From an uncultured Collinsella sp. (GTDB lineage Bacteria; Actinomycetota; Coriobacteriia; Coriobacteriales; Coriobacteriaceae): DNA of 58,873 bases. A program made the position numbers and the translations under genes. The stretch is from positions 1-58,873 of the forward strand of contig CAUADW010000003.1 of assembly GCA_958427895.1 (NCBI GenBank), written 5' to 3'. The notes beneath the pieces were generated by a model that had not been told where the DNA came from, made no database searches, and saw only the letters and a list, made by a program, of their open reading frames with translations. The number at the start of each line of letters is the position of its first letter. Within the stretch, counting starts at the first letter, position 1. Below, one piece after another: positions 1-8,134 of this stretch.

Positions 1-161
1 CCGAGCTGCGTCAGGCCTACACCAAGGGCTTCATGGCCTACATGGCCGAGAACCCTGCCTGCTTCGATCCCAAGAAGCCGGCCAAGGAGGGTATGCGTGA
101 GATCACCGAGCTGGTTAAGATTCGCATGACCAACCTTAACTCTGTGGGCAAAGCAGAGTAA
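1..161 (+). CDS. fba: Class II fructose-1,6-bisphosphate aldolase, C-terminal end (partial)
   Basis: The frame is open from base 3 to the TAA at 159-161 and gives 52 residues; the rest lies off the left edge. The visible tail has the pattern of a class II aldolase C-terminus: a FMAYMAENPACFDPKKP stretch, then an amphipathic helix and KIRMTNLNSVGKAE. In the family this tail follows the zinc-binding barrel, and the enzyme interconverts fructose 1,6-bisphosphate with DHAP and glyceraldehyde 3-phosphate in glycolysis. A family 1 structured repeat begins 34 nt after the stop. A related ketose-bisphosphate aldolase (tagatose type) cannot be excluded from so short a fragment. Confidence 0.75.
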   Translation, partial: ELRQAYTKGFMAYMAENPACFDPKKPAKEGMREITELVKIRMTNLNSVGKAE

Positions 162-194
162 CAGCAAGGGTACTCCGACTCGCTACATATCCCG

Positions 195-319
195 GGGAGG
201 GACGAGGGTTTAGTTCCCCAATCGTCCTCGGGCATGCAAAAAGCCTCGCTGCGCACTTCGTGCGGCGAGGCTTTTTGCCCCCTGCGGAAAGATTGGGGAA
301 CTAAGCCCTCGTCCCTCCC
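195..319 (+). repeat. Family 1 nested inverted repeat, copy A (3' of fba)
   Basis: The outer arms 195-223 and 291-319 pair over 29 positions with one G-T wobble. The inner arms 236-249 and 265-278 pair perfectly (14 bp) around a CGCACTTCGTGCG hairpin. Between the stems lie the family core motifs ATCGTCCTCGGGCATG on the left and CCTGCGGAAAGAT on the right. No T-run follows, so it is not a standard intrinsic terminator. Related copies lie at 20964, 32081, 37530 and 47165. Confidence 0.8.
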
Positions 320-866
320 AGGTTGACCTACTCGAGGTCGTCGCCCTTGTGGCGTTGGGGCGGAAATGGGTGGGGCGTCAGGGCTTCTTTGTTGATGAGG
401 GGTTAGTATACCTGGGCTTGGTTGGGGAATGACTTGTTTAGGGATGCTTGGAGCTTTTCGAACGATGCTCGCAAGTTGAGTTCCTGGTCGGTTGAGCGTT
501 TGGCTTTTGTGGTGGGGGAGTCGAGGAGACCGTCTCTTTGTGTCGGGGGGAAGGAGAAAAGGTCTGCATGTTTTAGGGATGGCTGCTGTGCTGCGTCATT
601 GGAAGAATGCATGCTTATGCGGCCTCCTCGATGTCCACCAAAAGGTTGCGCACGGGGTGTGCTGCTAGGTCCCGTGCGTTGGCAGTATTATGGCGCGGCT
701 GCTGCAAAGAAGCGCTAAAGAAAGGCTTAACCTGGTTTGGTGTTACGATGAAACCGCAGGTCAAGGCTATTGAGTAACACTCTTGAAAGGTTTTGAGCTT
801 AAGGGCTTTCTAAGGTTTGTGGCGCGGATGTGGCTCGCGTGTGTGGGGCGTGTGGACGGTTCGTTC
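320..866. other. Intergenic stretch without a convincing gene; possible coding remnant on the minus strand
   Basis: Nothing here has both a start signal and recognisable protein character. On the minus strand, an open frame without a normal start ends at a TAA near 613 with the tail ARDLAAHPVRNLLVDIEEAA, and a 69-codon frame (612 to 403) begins 2 nt later. The spacing resembles a small two-gene unit, such as an antitoxin followed by another gene, but neither piece matches a family I know. I treat it as a possible decayed remnant, not a gene. Confidence 0.2.
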
Positions 867-1856
867 CTAGCGTTGCGGCGCTGCGGCGCGCACCTGCTCG
901 ATGACCTTTTCCATCGTGGCGTCGATGCGGTCTTTTTTGAGCTCGCATTCCCAGATGGTTATGGGTGTCCAGCCCATTTGAGTGAGTGCTGCCACGGCAG
1001 CGCGGTCGCGCTCGACGTTGCGGCGGAACTTTGCCTCCCAAAACTCAACATTGCGCTTGGGCTGGCTCGGATTGCACTTAGGGCAGCGATGCCAAAAGCA
1101 GCCGTTGACGAAGATGGCGATCTTGCGGCCGGGGAAGGCGATGTCGGGTTTTCCGGGCACCTTCCATTCCAGACGGTATCCCGTAAGGCCCGCGGCGCGC
1201 AGGCGCTGACGTACGAGCAGCTCGGGCTTGGTGTTGGCACGCTTGTTGCCCTTCATGGACTTTTTTATAGCGGCGCGACGGCGGACCAGTTCGCGCTCGT
1301 CGGCGGAAAGGTCCGAGGTATCGATGCCGTCGAGCAGACCGGGCTTGGGGCGCTTCTTGCTGCGGCGCTTAGGTGCGCGCTTGGGCTTGGAAGCGGGCTC
1401 ATCGGTCGTGGTGGCCTCGGCGTCGTTGGCAGTGTCGCTTGCCTCGAGCCGGTCTTCCTTCAGCTCAATCAGGGCATCGATAAGCCCCTTGTCGGCGGGC
1501 ATCCACTCAACCGTGGCAAGTGAGGTGCGTGGAATCCAACGGATATCGAGTTGGCGGTCGTGCTTCTGCGGCTCATCGGATTCATCGGCGAGCGAGCAGT
1601 AGTAGCACTCCATGGAGAGATGGAAATCGGGGTAGTCGTACTCAACGGTATAGAAATCGCGCAGGTTGGTGACTTTGACCTGCAGCTCTTCCATGAGCTC
1701 GCGGCGTACGGCGTCCTCGGGCGTTTCGCCGCGCATGAGCTTGCCACCGGGAAACTCCCAAAGTCCCTGCATGTCGCCGTAGCCGCGCTGCACGGCAAGC
1801 AGCTCGTCAGATCCTTCCTTGCGAATGATCCCAGCGGCAACATGAACAGTCTTCAA
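867..1856 (-). CDS. Nudix (MutT-like) hydrolase fused to Vsr-type mismatch endonuclease
   Basis: 329 residues from a TTG start at 1856, preceded by GAGAGAGGA at good spacing; the frame stays open further upstream only as a shadow of the divergent ABC gene. Residues about 1-135 are a Nudix domain with the box GKLMRGETPEDAVRRELMEE, close to 8-oxo-dGTP/CTP pyrophosphatases. A Lys/Arg/Pro-rich linker (KPKRAPKRRSKKRPKPG) follows. Residues about 190-325 form a Vsr domain with GKPDIAF (metal-binding Asp), GCFWHRCPKC, FWEAKFRRNVERDR and WECEL. Vsr nicks next to T:G mismatches left by 5-methylcytosine deamination. No cytosine methyltransferase gene is visible nearby. The fusion suggests a combined nucleotide-pool and mismatch sanitation protein; each domain is clear, the joint role is inference. 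Confidence 0.85.
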   Translation of the reverse strand: MKTVHVAAGIIRKEGSDELLAVQRGYGDMQGLWEFPGGKLMRGETPEDAVRRELMEELQVKVTNLRDFYTVEYDYPDFHLSMECYYCSLADESDEPQKHDRQLDIRWIPRTSLATVEWMPADKGLIDALIELKEDRLEASDTANDAEATTTDEPASKPKRAPKRRSKKRPKPGLLDGIDTSDLSADERELVRRRAAIKKSMKGNKRANTKPELLVRQRLRAAGLTGYRLEWKVPGKPDIAFPGRKIAIFVNGCFWHRCPKCNPSQPKRNVEFWEAKFRRNVERDRAAVAALTQMGWTPITIWECELKKDRIDATMEKVIEQVRAAAPQR

Positions 1857-2004
1857 CAGGAGTCCTCTCTCAACATCAACAAGTGGCAGGGTAGCTACGC
1901 GTACCTTACACAACGGTAAGGCAAGCGTAAGCCATATCGATGGTAGCCGACTCGTCTTCTTGCGACTATAGATGCCGTAGACTAATCGCAAGAAAGGACT
2001 CGGT

Positions 2005-2790
2005 ATGCAAACCACGCACATGGCGACCCCGGTACTGGAGGTCGCGCATCTCGAAAAGGTATATGGGGCGCTGGGCAACGTGACCCGCGCGCTCAACGAC
2101 GTCAACTTTACCGTCAACCGCGGCGAATTCGTGGGCATCATGGGCGCCTCGGGCTCGGGCAAGTCGACGCTGCTCAACTGCGTGTCGACCATCGATAGCG
2201 CCACGAGCGGCACGATCCGCATCAACGGGCAGGACGTAACCCGCATGAAACAGGCTAAGCTTTCGCAGTTCCGCCGCGAGGAGCTCGGCTTTATCTTCCA
2301 GGACTCCAACCTGCTCGATACGCTCACGGCACGCGAGAACATCGCCCTGCCGCTCACCATCGCCCGCACAAACTCGGCAGAGATCTCGGCCCGCGTGCAG
2401 GATGTGGCAGCGCGCCTGTCCATCAGTCAGGTGCTCGACAAGTACCCCTACCAGATGTCCGGCGGTCAGCAGCAGCGCGTTGCCGCGGCTCGCGCGCTCG
2501 TCACCGACCCCACCATGATCATGGCCGACGAGCCCACCGGCGCCCTCGATTCCAAGAGCGCTCGCCTGCTGCTCGAGAGCCTGGAGGCCCTTAACCGCCG
2601 CCTACGCGCTACCGTGCTCATGGTCACGCACGACAGCTTTGCCGCCAGCTACACGAGCCGTGTGCTGTTTATCCGCGACGGCAAGATCTTCACCGAGCTG
2701 CGCCGCGGCGACACCGACCGCCGAGAGTTCTTCGACCGCATTATGGAGGTCGTTGCCATGATGGGCGGTGAGGGCTCCGATGCTCTGTAA
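2005..2790 (+). CDS. ABC transporter ATP-binding protein, BceA/YxdL type
   Basis: 261 residues, start ATG after AAGGA. It has Walker A GASGSGKST, the Q-loop region FIFQDSNLLDTLT, signature SGGQQQR, Walker B TMIMADEPTGALD and the switch histidine in MVTHD. The MacB/LolD-like group with the EPTGALD motif pairs with FtsX-like permeases that detoxify or sense peptide antibiotics. Its end overlaps the start of the permease gene by 11 bp, so the two are translationally coupled. No BceRS-type two-component system adjoins it, so its regulation is not visible here. Confidence 0.9.
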   Translation: MQTTHMATPVLEVAHLEKVYGALGNVTRALNDVNFTVNRGEFVGIMGASGSGKSTLLNCVSTIDSATSGTIRINGQDVTRMKQAKLSQFRREELGFIFQDSNLLDTLTARENIALPLTIARTNSAEISARVQDVAARLSISQVLDKYPYQMSGGQQQRVAAARALVTDPTMIMADEPTGALDSKSARLLLESLEALNRRLRATVLMVTHDSFAASYTSRVLFIRDGKIFTELRRGDTDRREFFDRIMEVVAMMGGEGSDAL

Positions 2791-5017
2791 ACTCGCTTGG
2801 GGCAACGTCCGCCGCGCCGGCCGCGACTACCTCGTCTACCTTTTGACGCTCACCCTGGGCGTCACGGTCTTCTATGCCTTTAACACCATCTCGATGCAGG
2901 TCGACATCGCCGGAATCGATGAAGAGGGCTTGGCGCAGGTTATGGGCAGCATGCTCGGCAACCTGACGTACTTTTTGGCCGGTGTCATGGCCTTTTTAAT
3001 GGTGTATGCCAATAACTTCATCATGAAACGCCGCAAGAAGGAGTTTGGCCTGTACCAGGTGCTCGGCATGGGGCGCGGGCGCGTCGCCACGATCATGGCG
3101 CTCGAGACCGTGATAGTATCGGTCGTGGCCTTTGTCGCCGGCATTGTGCTGGGTGTGGGACTCTCCCAGCTCATGACGTTCTTTACGGCCTCGCTCTTTA
3201 AGACACAGATCGCCAATTTCCACTTCTTTTTCTCGGTGCATGCGTTCAACCTGACCCTTGCCTGCATGCTCGTAATGTTTGTGCTCACGCTACTGCTGAA
3301 CCTTCGCGCCGTGCGTCGTACCAAACTCATCGAGCTTATGGGTGCCGAGCGTCGCAACGAGAGCATCAAGACACGCAACCCCTGGATCGCGATTGCCATC
3401 TTTGCCGTGGGCGTGGTGCTGGTGGGCGTGGCCTATTACCGTCTCCTACGTGATGGGTTCCCGCTAACCGCGACGGACAGCAAGCTGCAAGAGGCCATGA
3501 GCCAGTTTGGCATTACGACCGCTATGGTTACTGTGGGCACCTTTGCCCTGTTCTGGGGACTCTCGGGCATGCTCATCAAGCTGCTGCAGAGCCTGCGCAG
3601 CGTGTATTGGCGCGGCCTCAACATGTTTACCGTGCGTCAGCTTTCGGCCAAGGTCAATACGGTGTGCTTTTCGATGGGCGTCATCGCGATGCTCCTGTTC
3701 CTCGCCATTACCTCGGTGACGTGCGGTATGTCGATTGCCAACGTGATGAACGAAAACCTGGAGCGCTATAATCCGGCCGACATGTCACAGACGTATATCT
3801 ATTACGCGCCCGATACGCTCGACTACTACAAAGAGTATGTCAATCCGTCTGAGGCCGATCGCATGGTGCTGGCCGATAGTACGGTCGATTTGTACTCCGC
3901 ATGGCACGGCGATCGTGTCGACCCCGATAACGTTGCAGACGGTATTAAAGGCAAGTCGGCGGACAACAACGACGAGACCGGCAAGAAAGTCAATATCGCC
4001 GATGTTGCCGGCGAGCATGTACAGATCGATTCGTATCTGAGCTACCCGTTTGGCGGCTCGAATCCTTCGGTGACTCCAAGTGAGATGTGCAAGACCATGG
4101 GCGAAAAGCTCCCCAAGGCGTTCGAGGGCAGCAGCGCCGACATGACAGGCCTGTCTGTGACGCCGGCAAGTCAGTACAACAAACTGCGCCAGATGATGGG
4201 CAAGGAGCCGGTGCACATCGGTCACGACCAGTATCTGCTCACGTGTGATATGGGCGGCGAGCTGGTCGACCTGTACACCAAGTATATGGCTGGCGGCCAT
4301 ACCCTTACCTTGGGCGGGCATACGCTCAAGCCCGCAACCGATAAGTCGGACGAAGATACGGCGGCCATCGCCAACTCGGCGATGGGCAGTAATGGGGGTA
4401 CCGTCGTCGTTGCCGACGAGCTGTTGTCCCAACTTAATCTGCAGCCGTATTCCAGTAGCCTGCTCGTTAACTACAAACAGGGGATGGATACGACCGAGGC
4501 AGACGAGAGCATTAAATACACTGTGCTCGACAATCTGCTCGTTGACGGCAAGGAGTCGGGGTCGTGGGGAACCTTCATCACACGCTCCGAGATGTACACG
4601 CAGGCAGCGCAAATGAACGGTCTTATTAGCTACCTAGCCATCTACATCGGCTTTGTATTGGTCGTTGCATGCGCGGCGATTCTGTCGATTCAGCAACTCT
4701 CCAACGTGGCCGACGGCAGCCGCAGCTATCGTGTGCTGGCACAGATCGGCTGCGACGACCGCCAGATTCGACATTCGGTGATGGCGCAGCAAGCGGTATT
4801 CTTCCTGTTCCCGCTGGCAGTGGGCCTGGCGCACTCCTTTGTGGCACTTAAGGTGATCATCGAGCTGGTGAGCATTTTCGGAAATATGAGCATCGGCGGC
4901 ACCGTGGGCCTCACCTGTGCAATCTTCCTGGCAGCATACGGTGGCTACTTCCTGGTGACCTACCTCATGAGCACCGGCATGGTACGAGCCGCCATAGCCA
5001 CCCGCTACAGCGAGTAA
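2780..5017 (+). CDS. ABC transporter permease, BceB/FtsX family
   Basis: 745 residues from the ATG at 2780 (MLCKLAWGNVRRAGRDY); an in-frame ATG 12 nt earlier lacks a better ribosome site. Predicted helices run from about residue 16, through two pairs near 50-190 with the FtsX hallmark YQVLGMGRGRVATIMALE, to a pair near 275-310. A large extracellular domain (about residues 325-610) follows, then a final three-helix FtsX unit. This single large ectodomain is typical of BceB permeases that handle bacitracin, lantibiotics or host peptides. It forms the exporter with the preceding ATPase. The substrate cannot be told from sequence alone. Confidence 0.87.
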   Translation: MLCKLAWGNVRRAGRDYLVYLLTLTLGVTVFYAFNTISMQVDIAGIDEEGLAQVMGSMLGNLTYFLAGVMAFLMVYANNFIMKRRKKEFGLYQVLGMGRGRVATIMALETVIVSVVAFVAGIVLGVGLSQLMTFFTASLFKTQIANFHFFFSVHAFNLTLACMLVMFVLTLLLNLRAVRRTKLIELMGAERRNESIKTRNPWIAIAIFAVGVVLVGVAYYRLLRDGFPLTATDSKLQEAMSQFGITTAMVTVGTFALFWGLSGMLIKLLQSLRSVYWRGLNMFTVRQLSAKVNTVCFSMGVIAMLLFLAITSVTCGMSIANVMNENLERYNPADMSQTYIYYAPDTLDYYKEYVNPSEADRMVLADSTVDLYSAWHGDRVDPDNVADGIKGKSADNNDETGKKVNIADVAGEHVQIDSYLSYPFGGSNPSVTPSEMCKTMGEKLPKAFEGSSADMTGLSVTPASQYNKLRQMMGKEPVHIGHDQYLLTCDMGGELVDLYTKYMAGGHTLTLGGHTLKPATDKSDEDTAAIANSAMGSNGGTVVVADELLSQLNLQPYSSSLLVNYKQGMDTTEADESIKYTVLDNLLVDGKESGSWGTFITRSEMYTQAAQMNGLISYLAIYIGFVLVVACAAILSIQQLSNVADGSRSYRVLAQIGCDDRQIRHSVMAQQAVFFLFPLAVGLAHSFVALKVIIELVSIFGNMSIGGTVGLTCAIFLAAYGGYFLVTYLMSTGMVRAAIATRYSE

Positions 5018-5054
5018 CAAGCGGGCAAAATCGTCGCAAAATCAGAGACGTATG

Positions 5055-5095
5055 ACCGCCGCGAAGGGACCAGGGGCCCTTTCGCGGCGGTTTTT
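5055..5095 (+). terminator. Intrinsic terminator of the BceAB-type operon
   Basis: CCGCCGCGAAGGG pairs with CCCTTTCGCGGCGG across a short loop (one bulged base), followed by TTTTT at 5091-5095. It lies about 40 nt after the permease stop. Confidence 0.8.
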
Positions 5096-5119
5096 GCCAA
5101 TCTGGTGCGTCTCAGATAC

Positions 5120-5238
5120 AAGTGAGTAGACTTTTTTGAACCTGCCGAGCACATCGCGACAAATGATCTATAAAACTGCAGGTCAGAGCTGTGGCGTTTT
5201 GGGGCGTGCTTGGCCTCCTGCAAAAAGCCTACTCACTT
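5120..5238. repeat. Long inverted repeat with 17-18 bp arms around 84 nt
   Basis: The arm at 5120-5137 (AAGTGAGTAGACTTTTTT) matches the reverse complement of the arm at 5222-5238 (AAAAAGCCTACTCACTT) with one wobble. The arms enclose about 84 nt with no coding frame of note. It sits between the BceAB terminator and the 3' end of the convergent regulator gene. It may be a structured transcript or a small non-autonomous element. Confidence 0.5.
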
Positions 5239-5308
5239 GGTTTTTCTGCTAGAAGACCGCCACGAGGGAAGGCAACTCTCCCGCGGCGGCTGACGTTTGT
5301 CCAGATAA

Positions 5309-5345
5309 AACCTACCAGAATAAACCTGTCCCTTTTTGGCAGGTT
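5309..5345 (-). repeat. Family 2 short inverted repeat, copy 1
   Basis: On the minus strand this reads AACCTGCCAAAAAGGGACAG, then GTTTATTCTGGTAGGTT. The AACCTGCC/GGTAGGTT ends pair. The conserved flank TTATCTGGACAAACGTC follows on the same strand. The repeat begins within the stop codon of the LuxR-type gene (TAACCTGCC). Other copies are at 10804, 40899, 51162 and 52374. Confidence 0.7.
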
Positions 5346-6165
5346 AGCGCTTCCAAAAGTGGAGGATTAACGTCGTGCGATTTTGCAGTTCGGTTTTGAC
5401 CAGGATGTTGTGGATGTGGGTCTTGACGGTGCCCACGGCAAGGAATAGCTCGTCAGCAATCTCTTGGTTCGACTTGCCCCGCACTACCAGACGCAAAACC
5501 TCGGCTTCGCGGTTGGAGAGCTTGTAGGCGTTGCGATAAGAGGGCATTTGCTCTTCGATGTGTCGATCAAGATCGCTGACGTTCTTTTCTTCGGACGCCT
5601 CCTGCATGCGAATCGAAAGCACGTGATAGGTGTAGGCGATGAGCAGAATCGCAAAGTAGCACGCAAAGACGTTCTCGCTAAAGTTGCGCTCGGACAGGTA
5701 TAGCTGCAGCCAAGAGGGCGCCAGGCTCATGGGGACGACCAGGATGCTGTAGAAGTCCTCGGTAACGATGCACCCGACCAGGATGGCGCCGATAATCAGG
5801 TGCTTTCGTTGGTTGTTAACGCGTGCCTTCAACTCGACCTTTGTACTTTTATGAGCCGTCCAAAAGATGTACAGCCCCACAAAGATAAGGAACACCTGGC
5901 GCATTGTGTAGTAGAGCCACTGATGCATGGGGCCGTAGGGGACAGCGACGATAGTCAGCGACTCGCACAGCAAAAACGTTACGACGGGGATAACGAACTG
6001 CTTTTTAGAATGTTTGTCGAGCAAGTCCCTGGCAATGGCCCAAATAAAAGCCTGCGAAGCGGTCGCCACAAGGGTCCGCATCACGGGCATGATGATTGAG
6101 TAATAGTCGCTAGCTGGAAAGCTCTGGTTTTGCAGCGTGTATTCAAAAAAGAAAATCTCGGTCAT
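5344..6165 (-). CDS. Membrane-bound LuxR-family regulator, AguR-like, N-terminus unclear
   Basis: 273 residues from the first ATG. Several hydrophobic helices fill residues about 20-190, and a LuxR helix-turn-helix lies at about 205-265 (LSNREAEVLRLVVRGKSNQE, GTVKTHIHNIL). This one-component layout matches AguR, the agmatine sensor that activates agmatine deiminase operons in lactic acid bacteria, and the gene diverges from the antiporter and aguA here. The frame stays open 36 codons upstream of the ATG (to a TAG at 6274-6276) and encodes more membrane-like sequence (RRQFFIYGSGVFICYAFE), but has no ATG, GTG or TTG. The first helix may therefore be lost by 5' truncation, or the start may be unusual. 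Confidence 0.75.
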   Translation of the reverse strand: MTEIFFFEYTLQNQSFPASDYYSIIMPVMRTLVATASQAFIWAIARDLLDKHSKKQFVIPVVTFLLCESLTIVAVPYGPMHQWLYYTMRQVFLIFVGLYIFWTAHKSTKVELKARVNNQRKHLIIGAILVGCIVTEDFYSILVVPMSLAPSWLQLYLSERNFSENVFACYFAILLIAYTYHVLSIRMQEASEEKNVSDLDRHIEEQMPSYRNAYKLSNREAEVLRLVVRGKSNQEIADELFLAVGTVKTHIHNILVKTELQNRTTLILHFWKR

Positions 6166-6240
6166 CTCGAAGGCATAGCAAATAAAAACGCCGCTGCCAT
6201 AGATAAAGAACTGTCGGCGAGACGAGGCATAGGCGGCAAG

Positions 6241-6272
6241 CGAGAGCGCCGCTCTCGAGGCTCTCGAGCAGC
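6241..6272. promoter_or_regulatory. Palindromic motifs upstream of the agmatine antiporter gene
   Basis: CGAGAGC GCC GCTCTCG (6241-6257) is followed by the overlapping palindrome CTCGAG GCT CTCGAG. The pair lies between the divergent LuxR-type and antiporter genes, where an activator site would be expected. The binding role is inference. Confidence 0.35.
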
Positions 6273-6409
6273 TCTAAGCCTCAAGGCTTCTAAAAGCGCG
6301 TCTGCGGGCGTCGGATGCTCGTCTCCTGTCGCCCGCTCACCGAGGCCCGGCAATTGCCTTAATATCTTAAGGGCCTCGATTTGTCCAAAACTGAGCGAAG
6401 GAGCTCATC

Positions 6410-7849
6410 ATGAGCGACGGAAAGAAAAAGCTTTCCTTCTTGACGGTCATCTCGACCATCATCTGCGTCGTCTTCGTTTGCGAGGCCGCCGCACCTGCTG
6501 CTGCCATTGGCAACCAGCAGTTCTTCTGGTGGATCTTCCTGATTCTGACCTTCTTGCTCCCTTATGGCATGGTCGTTGCCGAGCTCGGCACTACCTATGA
6601 CGGCGAGGGTGGTATTTACGACTGGGTGCGCGATGGCCTGGGCGACAAGTGGGGTGCTCGCATTTCGTACTACTACTGGGTTAACTATCCGTTGTGGATT
6701 GCCTCGCTGGCCACCATGTTCCCTGACATTTTGGGCATGGTCTTTGGCGTCGAGTTCAATCTGATTGCCAAGATTGGTATCGACCTTGCCTTTGTGTGGA
6801 TCGTCTATCTTATGGGTCGCTCCAAGGCTGCCGACTCCGAGTGGGTCCTGAACGGCGGCGCCATCATCAAGGTTGCCGTTGCCGTTATCGTCGGCGCTTT
6901 GGGTATTTGGTATGCCATGGAGAACGGTTTTGCGAACGACATGTCCGCTGCCACCTTCCTGCCCGAGCTCACCAACACCAACGCGCTCGGCTACCTGTCG
7001 ATTATCATCTTTAACTTCATGGGCTTCGAGGTCATCTGCACCATGACCGACGATATGGCCGATCCCGCTCGCGATATCCCCAAGGCTATCATCGTTGGCG
7101 GCCTGTCTATCGCCGTGATCTACCTGTTCGCTGGCTTTGGCATCGGCGCTGCTGTGCCGGCCGATTCCATCGATCCCGACTACGGCATGATCTATGCTGT
7201 CCAGACCATGGTGGGCGACTCCATGATCTTCAAGGTCATCTGCATTGCCTTCCTGATCACCCTGTTCGCCAACATGGCTGCCTGGTCCTTCGGCGTCAAC
7301 TCCGTTGCTCGTTATGCTGCCGAGCATGGCAACATGCCCAAGGTCTTCGCCTCGATGATCTCGGATGACGACATGCCCAACGGCGCCAACCTGGTCAACG
7401 CCATCGTCGCCTCCCTGGTGCTGTGCCTGCAGCTCGTTCCTATCGACGCCATCTCCAACGGTGTCTTCTGGATGCTCTTCGGTACCTCCGTTGTATTCCT
7501 GCTGCTCACCTACATCCCGATGTTCCCGGCATTCCTCAACCTTCGTAAGAACGACCCTAACCGTGCGCGCATCTTTACGTTTCCGTTTAAGGGCGCCATG
7601 ATGAAGGTCATGCTGGCTATTCCCTGCATCGAGCTGATTCTGGCTATCGTTGCAACGCTGATTCCGTTCTCTGTCGATGAGATTGGCGATAAGGTCCCGA
7701 TGATCGTTATCTTCATCGTGCTTTTGCTTATTGGCGAGGTTGTCCGCGTCGTCAGCGCTAAGGGTCGTGAGACCGAGTATAAGGGTCTCACCCCTGAACT
7801 AGCTGCTCAGCGTCTCGTTGAGGAGACCGCCGAGGCCGAGGAGAACTAG
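6410..7849 (+). CDS. APC-superfamily amino acid/polyamine antiporter (probable agmatine-putrescine exchanger)
   Basis: 479 residues, ATG after GAAGGAG. About 12 hydrophobic helices span residues 12-455, with APC features: a GGIYDWVRDGLGDKWG segment after helix 2, an FNFMGFEVICTMTDDMADPARDIPKA segment around helix 6, and a soluble C-terminal tail. It resembles glutamate:GABA and agmatine:putrescine exchangers of the GadC/AguD kind. Being followed by agmatine deiminase and divergent from an AguR-like regulator makes agmatine uptake coupled to putrescine or carbamoylputrescine export the best guess. Substrate assignment rests on context. Confidence 0.8.
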   Translation: MSDGKKKLSFLTVISTIICVVFVCEAAAPAAAIGNQQFFWWIFLILTFLLPYGMVVAELGTTYDGEGGIYDWVRDGLGDKWGARISYYYWVNYPLWIASLATMFPDILGMVFGVEFNLIAKIGIDLAFVWIVYLMGRSKAADSEWVLNGGAIIKVAVAVIVGALGIWYAMENGFANDMSAATFLPELTNTNALGYLSIIIFNFMGFEVICTMTDDMADPARDIPKAIIVGGLSIAVIYLFAGFGIGAAVPADSIDPDYGMIYAVQTMVGDSMIFKVICIAFLITLFANMAAWSFGVNSVARYAAEHGNMPKVFASMISDDDMPNGANLVNAIVASLVLCLQLVPIDAISNGVFWMLFGTSVVFLLLTYIPMFPAFLNLRKNDPNRARIFTFPFKGAMMKVMLAIPCIELILAIVATLIPFSVDEIGDKVPMIVIFIVLLLIGEVVRVVSAKGRETEYKGLTPELAAQRLVEETAEAEEN

Positions 7850-8134
7850 AGCATCCGGATTCGGGGCTCCAACCCTCCTCGCCACTTGACCATTCCCCGG
7901 GGTGGGTGTGAGCGATAGCTCTGGTAACCACCGCCCGCCCCAATCTCTCTTCCGTATCCTTCGTGCGTTTTGTCTCCGCGCGCCAGGTTACGTCGTCGCT
8001 TGCCGGTGCGACTCCGTGAAAACCGGCGCCGGGCGCCCCGACCTTTGCCGGGGGACGGGCGTCCGCCACCTCTTGGTTTTAGGCTGCGGGCAACCCGCCC
8101 GCAGCAAGCGATCGTTCGATTTGGAGGAAATCTT
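7850..8134 (+). other. Long GC-rich leader between the antiporter gene and aguA
   Basis: This 285-nt non-coding stretch separates two genes that should be co-expressed. It holds several strong hairpins: GGCGCCGGGCGCC near 8025, GGACGGGCGTCC near 8055, and GCTGCGGG/CCCGCAGC at about 8084-8105, just before the aguA ribosome site (GGAGGAAA). I cannot match it to a known riboswitch. It could act in attenuation, RNA processing or differential expression. Confidence 0.35.

Noticed and set aside
7850..8134. Guanidine (ykkC or mini-ykkC) riboswitch before aguA
   Set aside because: One GGACGGGCGTCC hairpin is faintly suggestive, but the paired ACGR loops and conserved core are absent.
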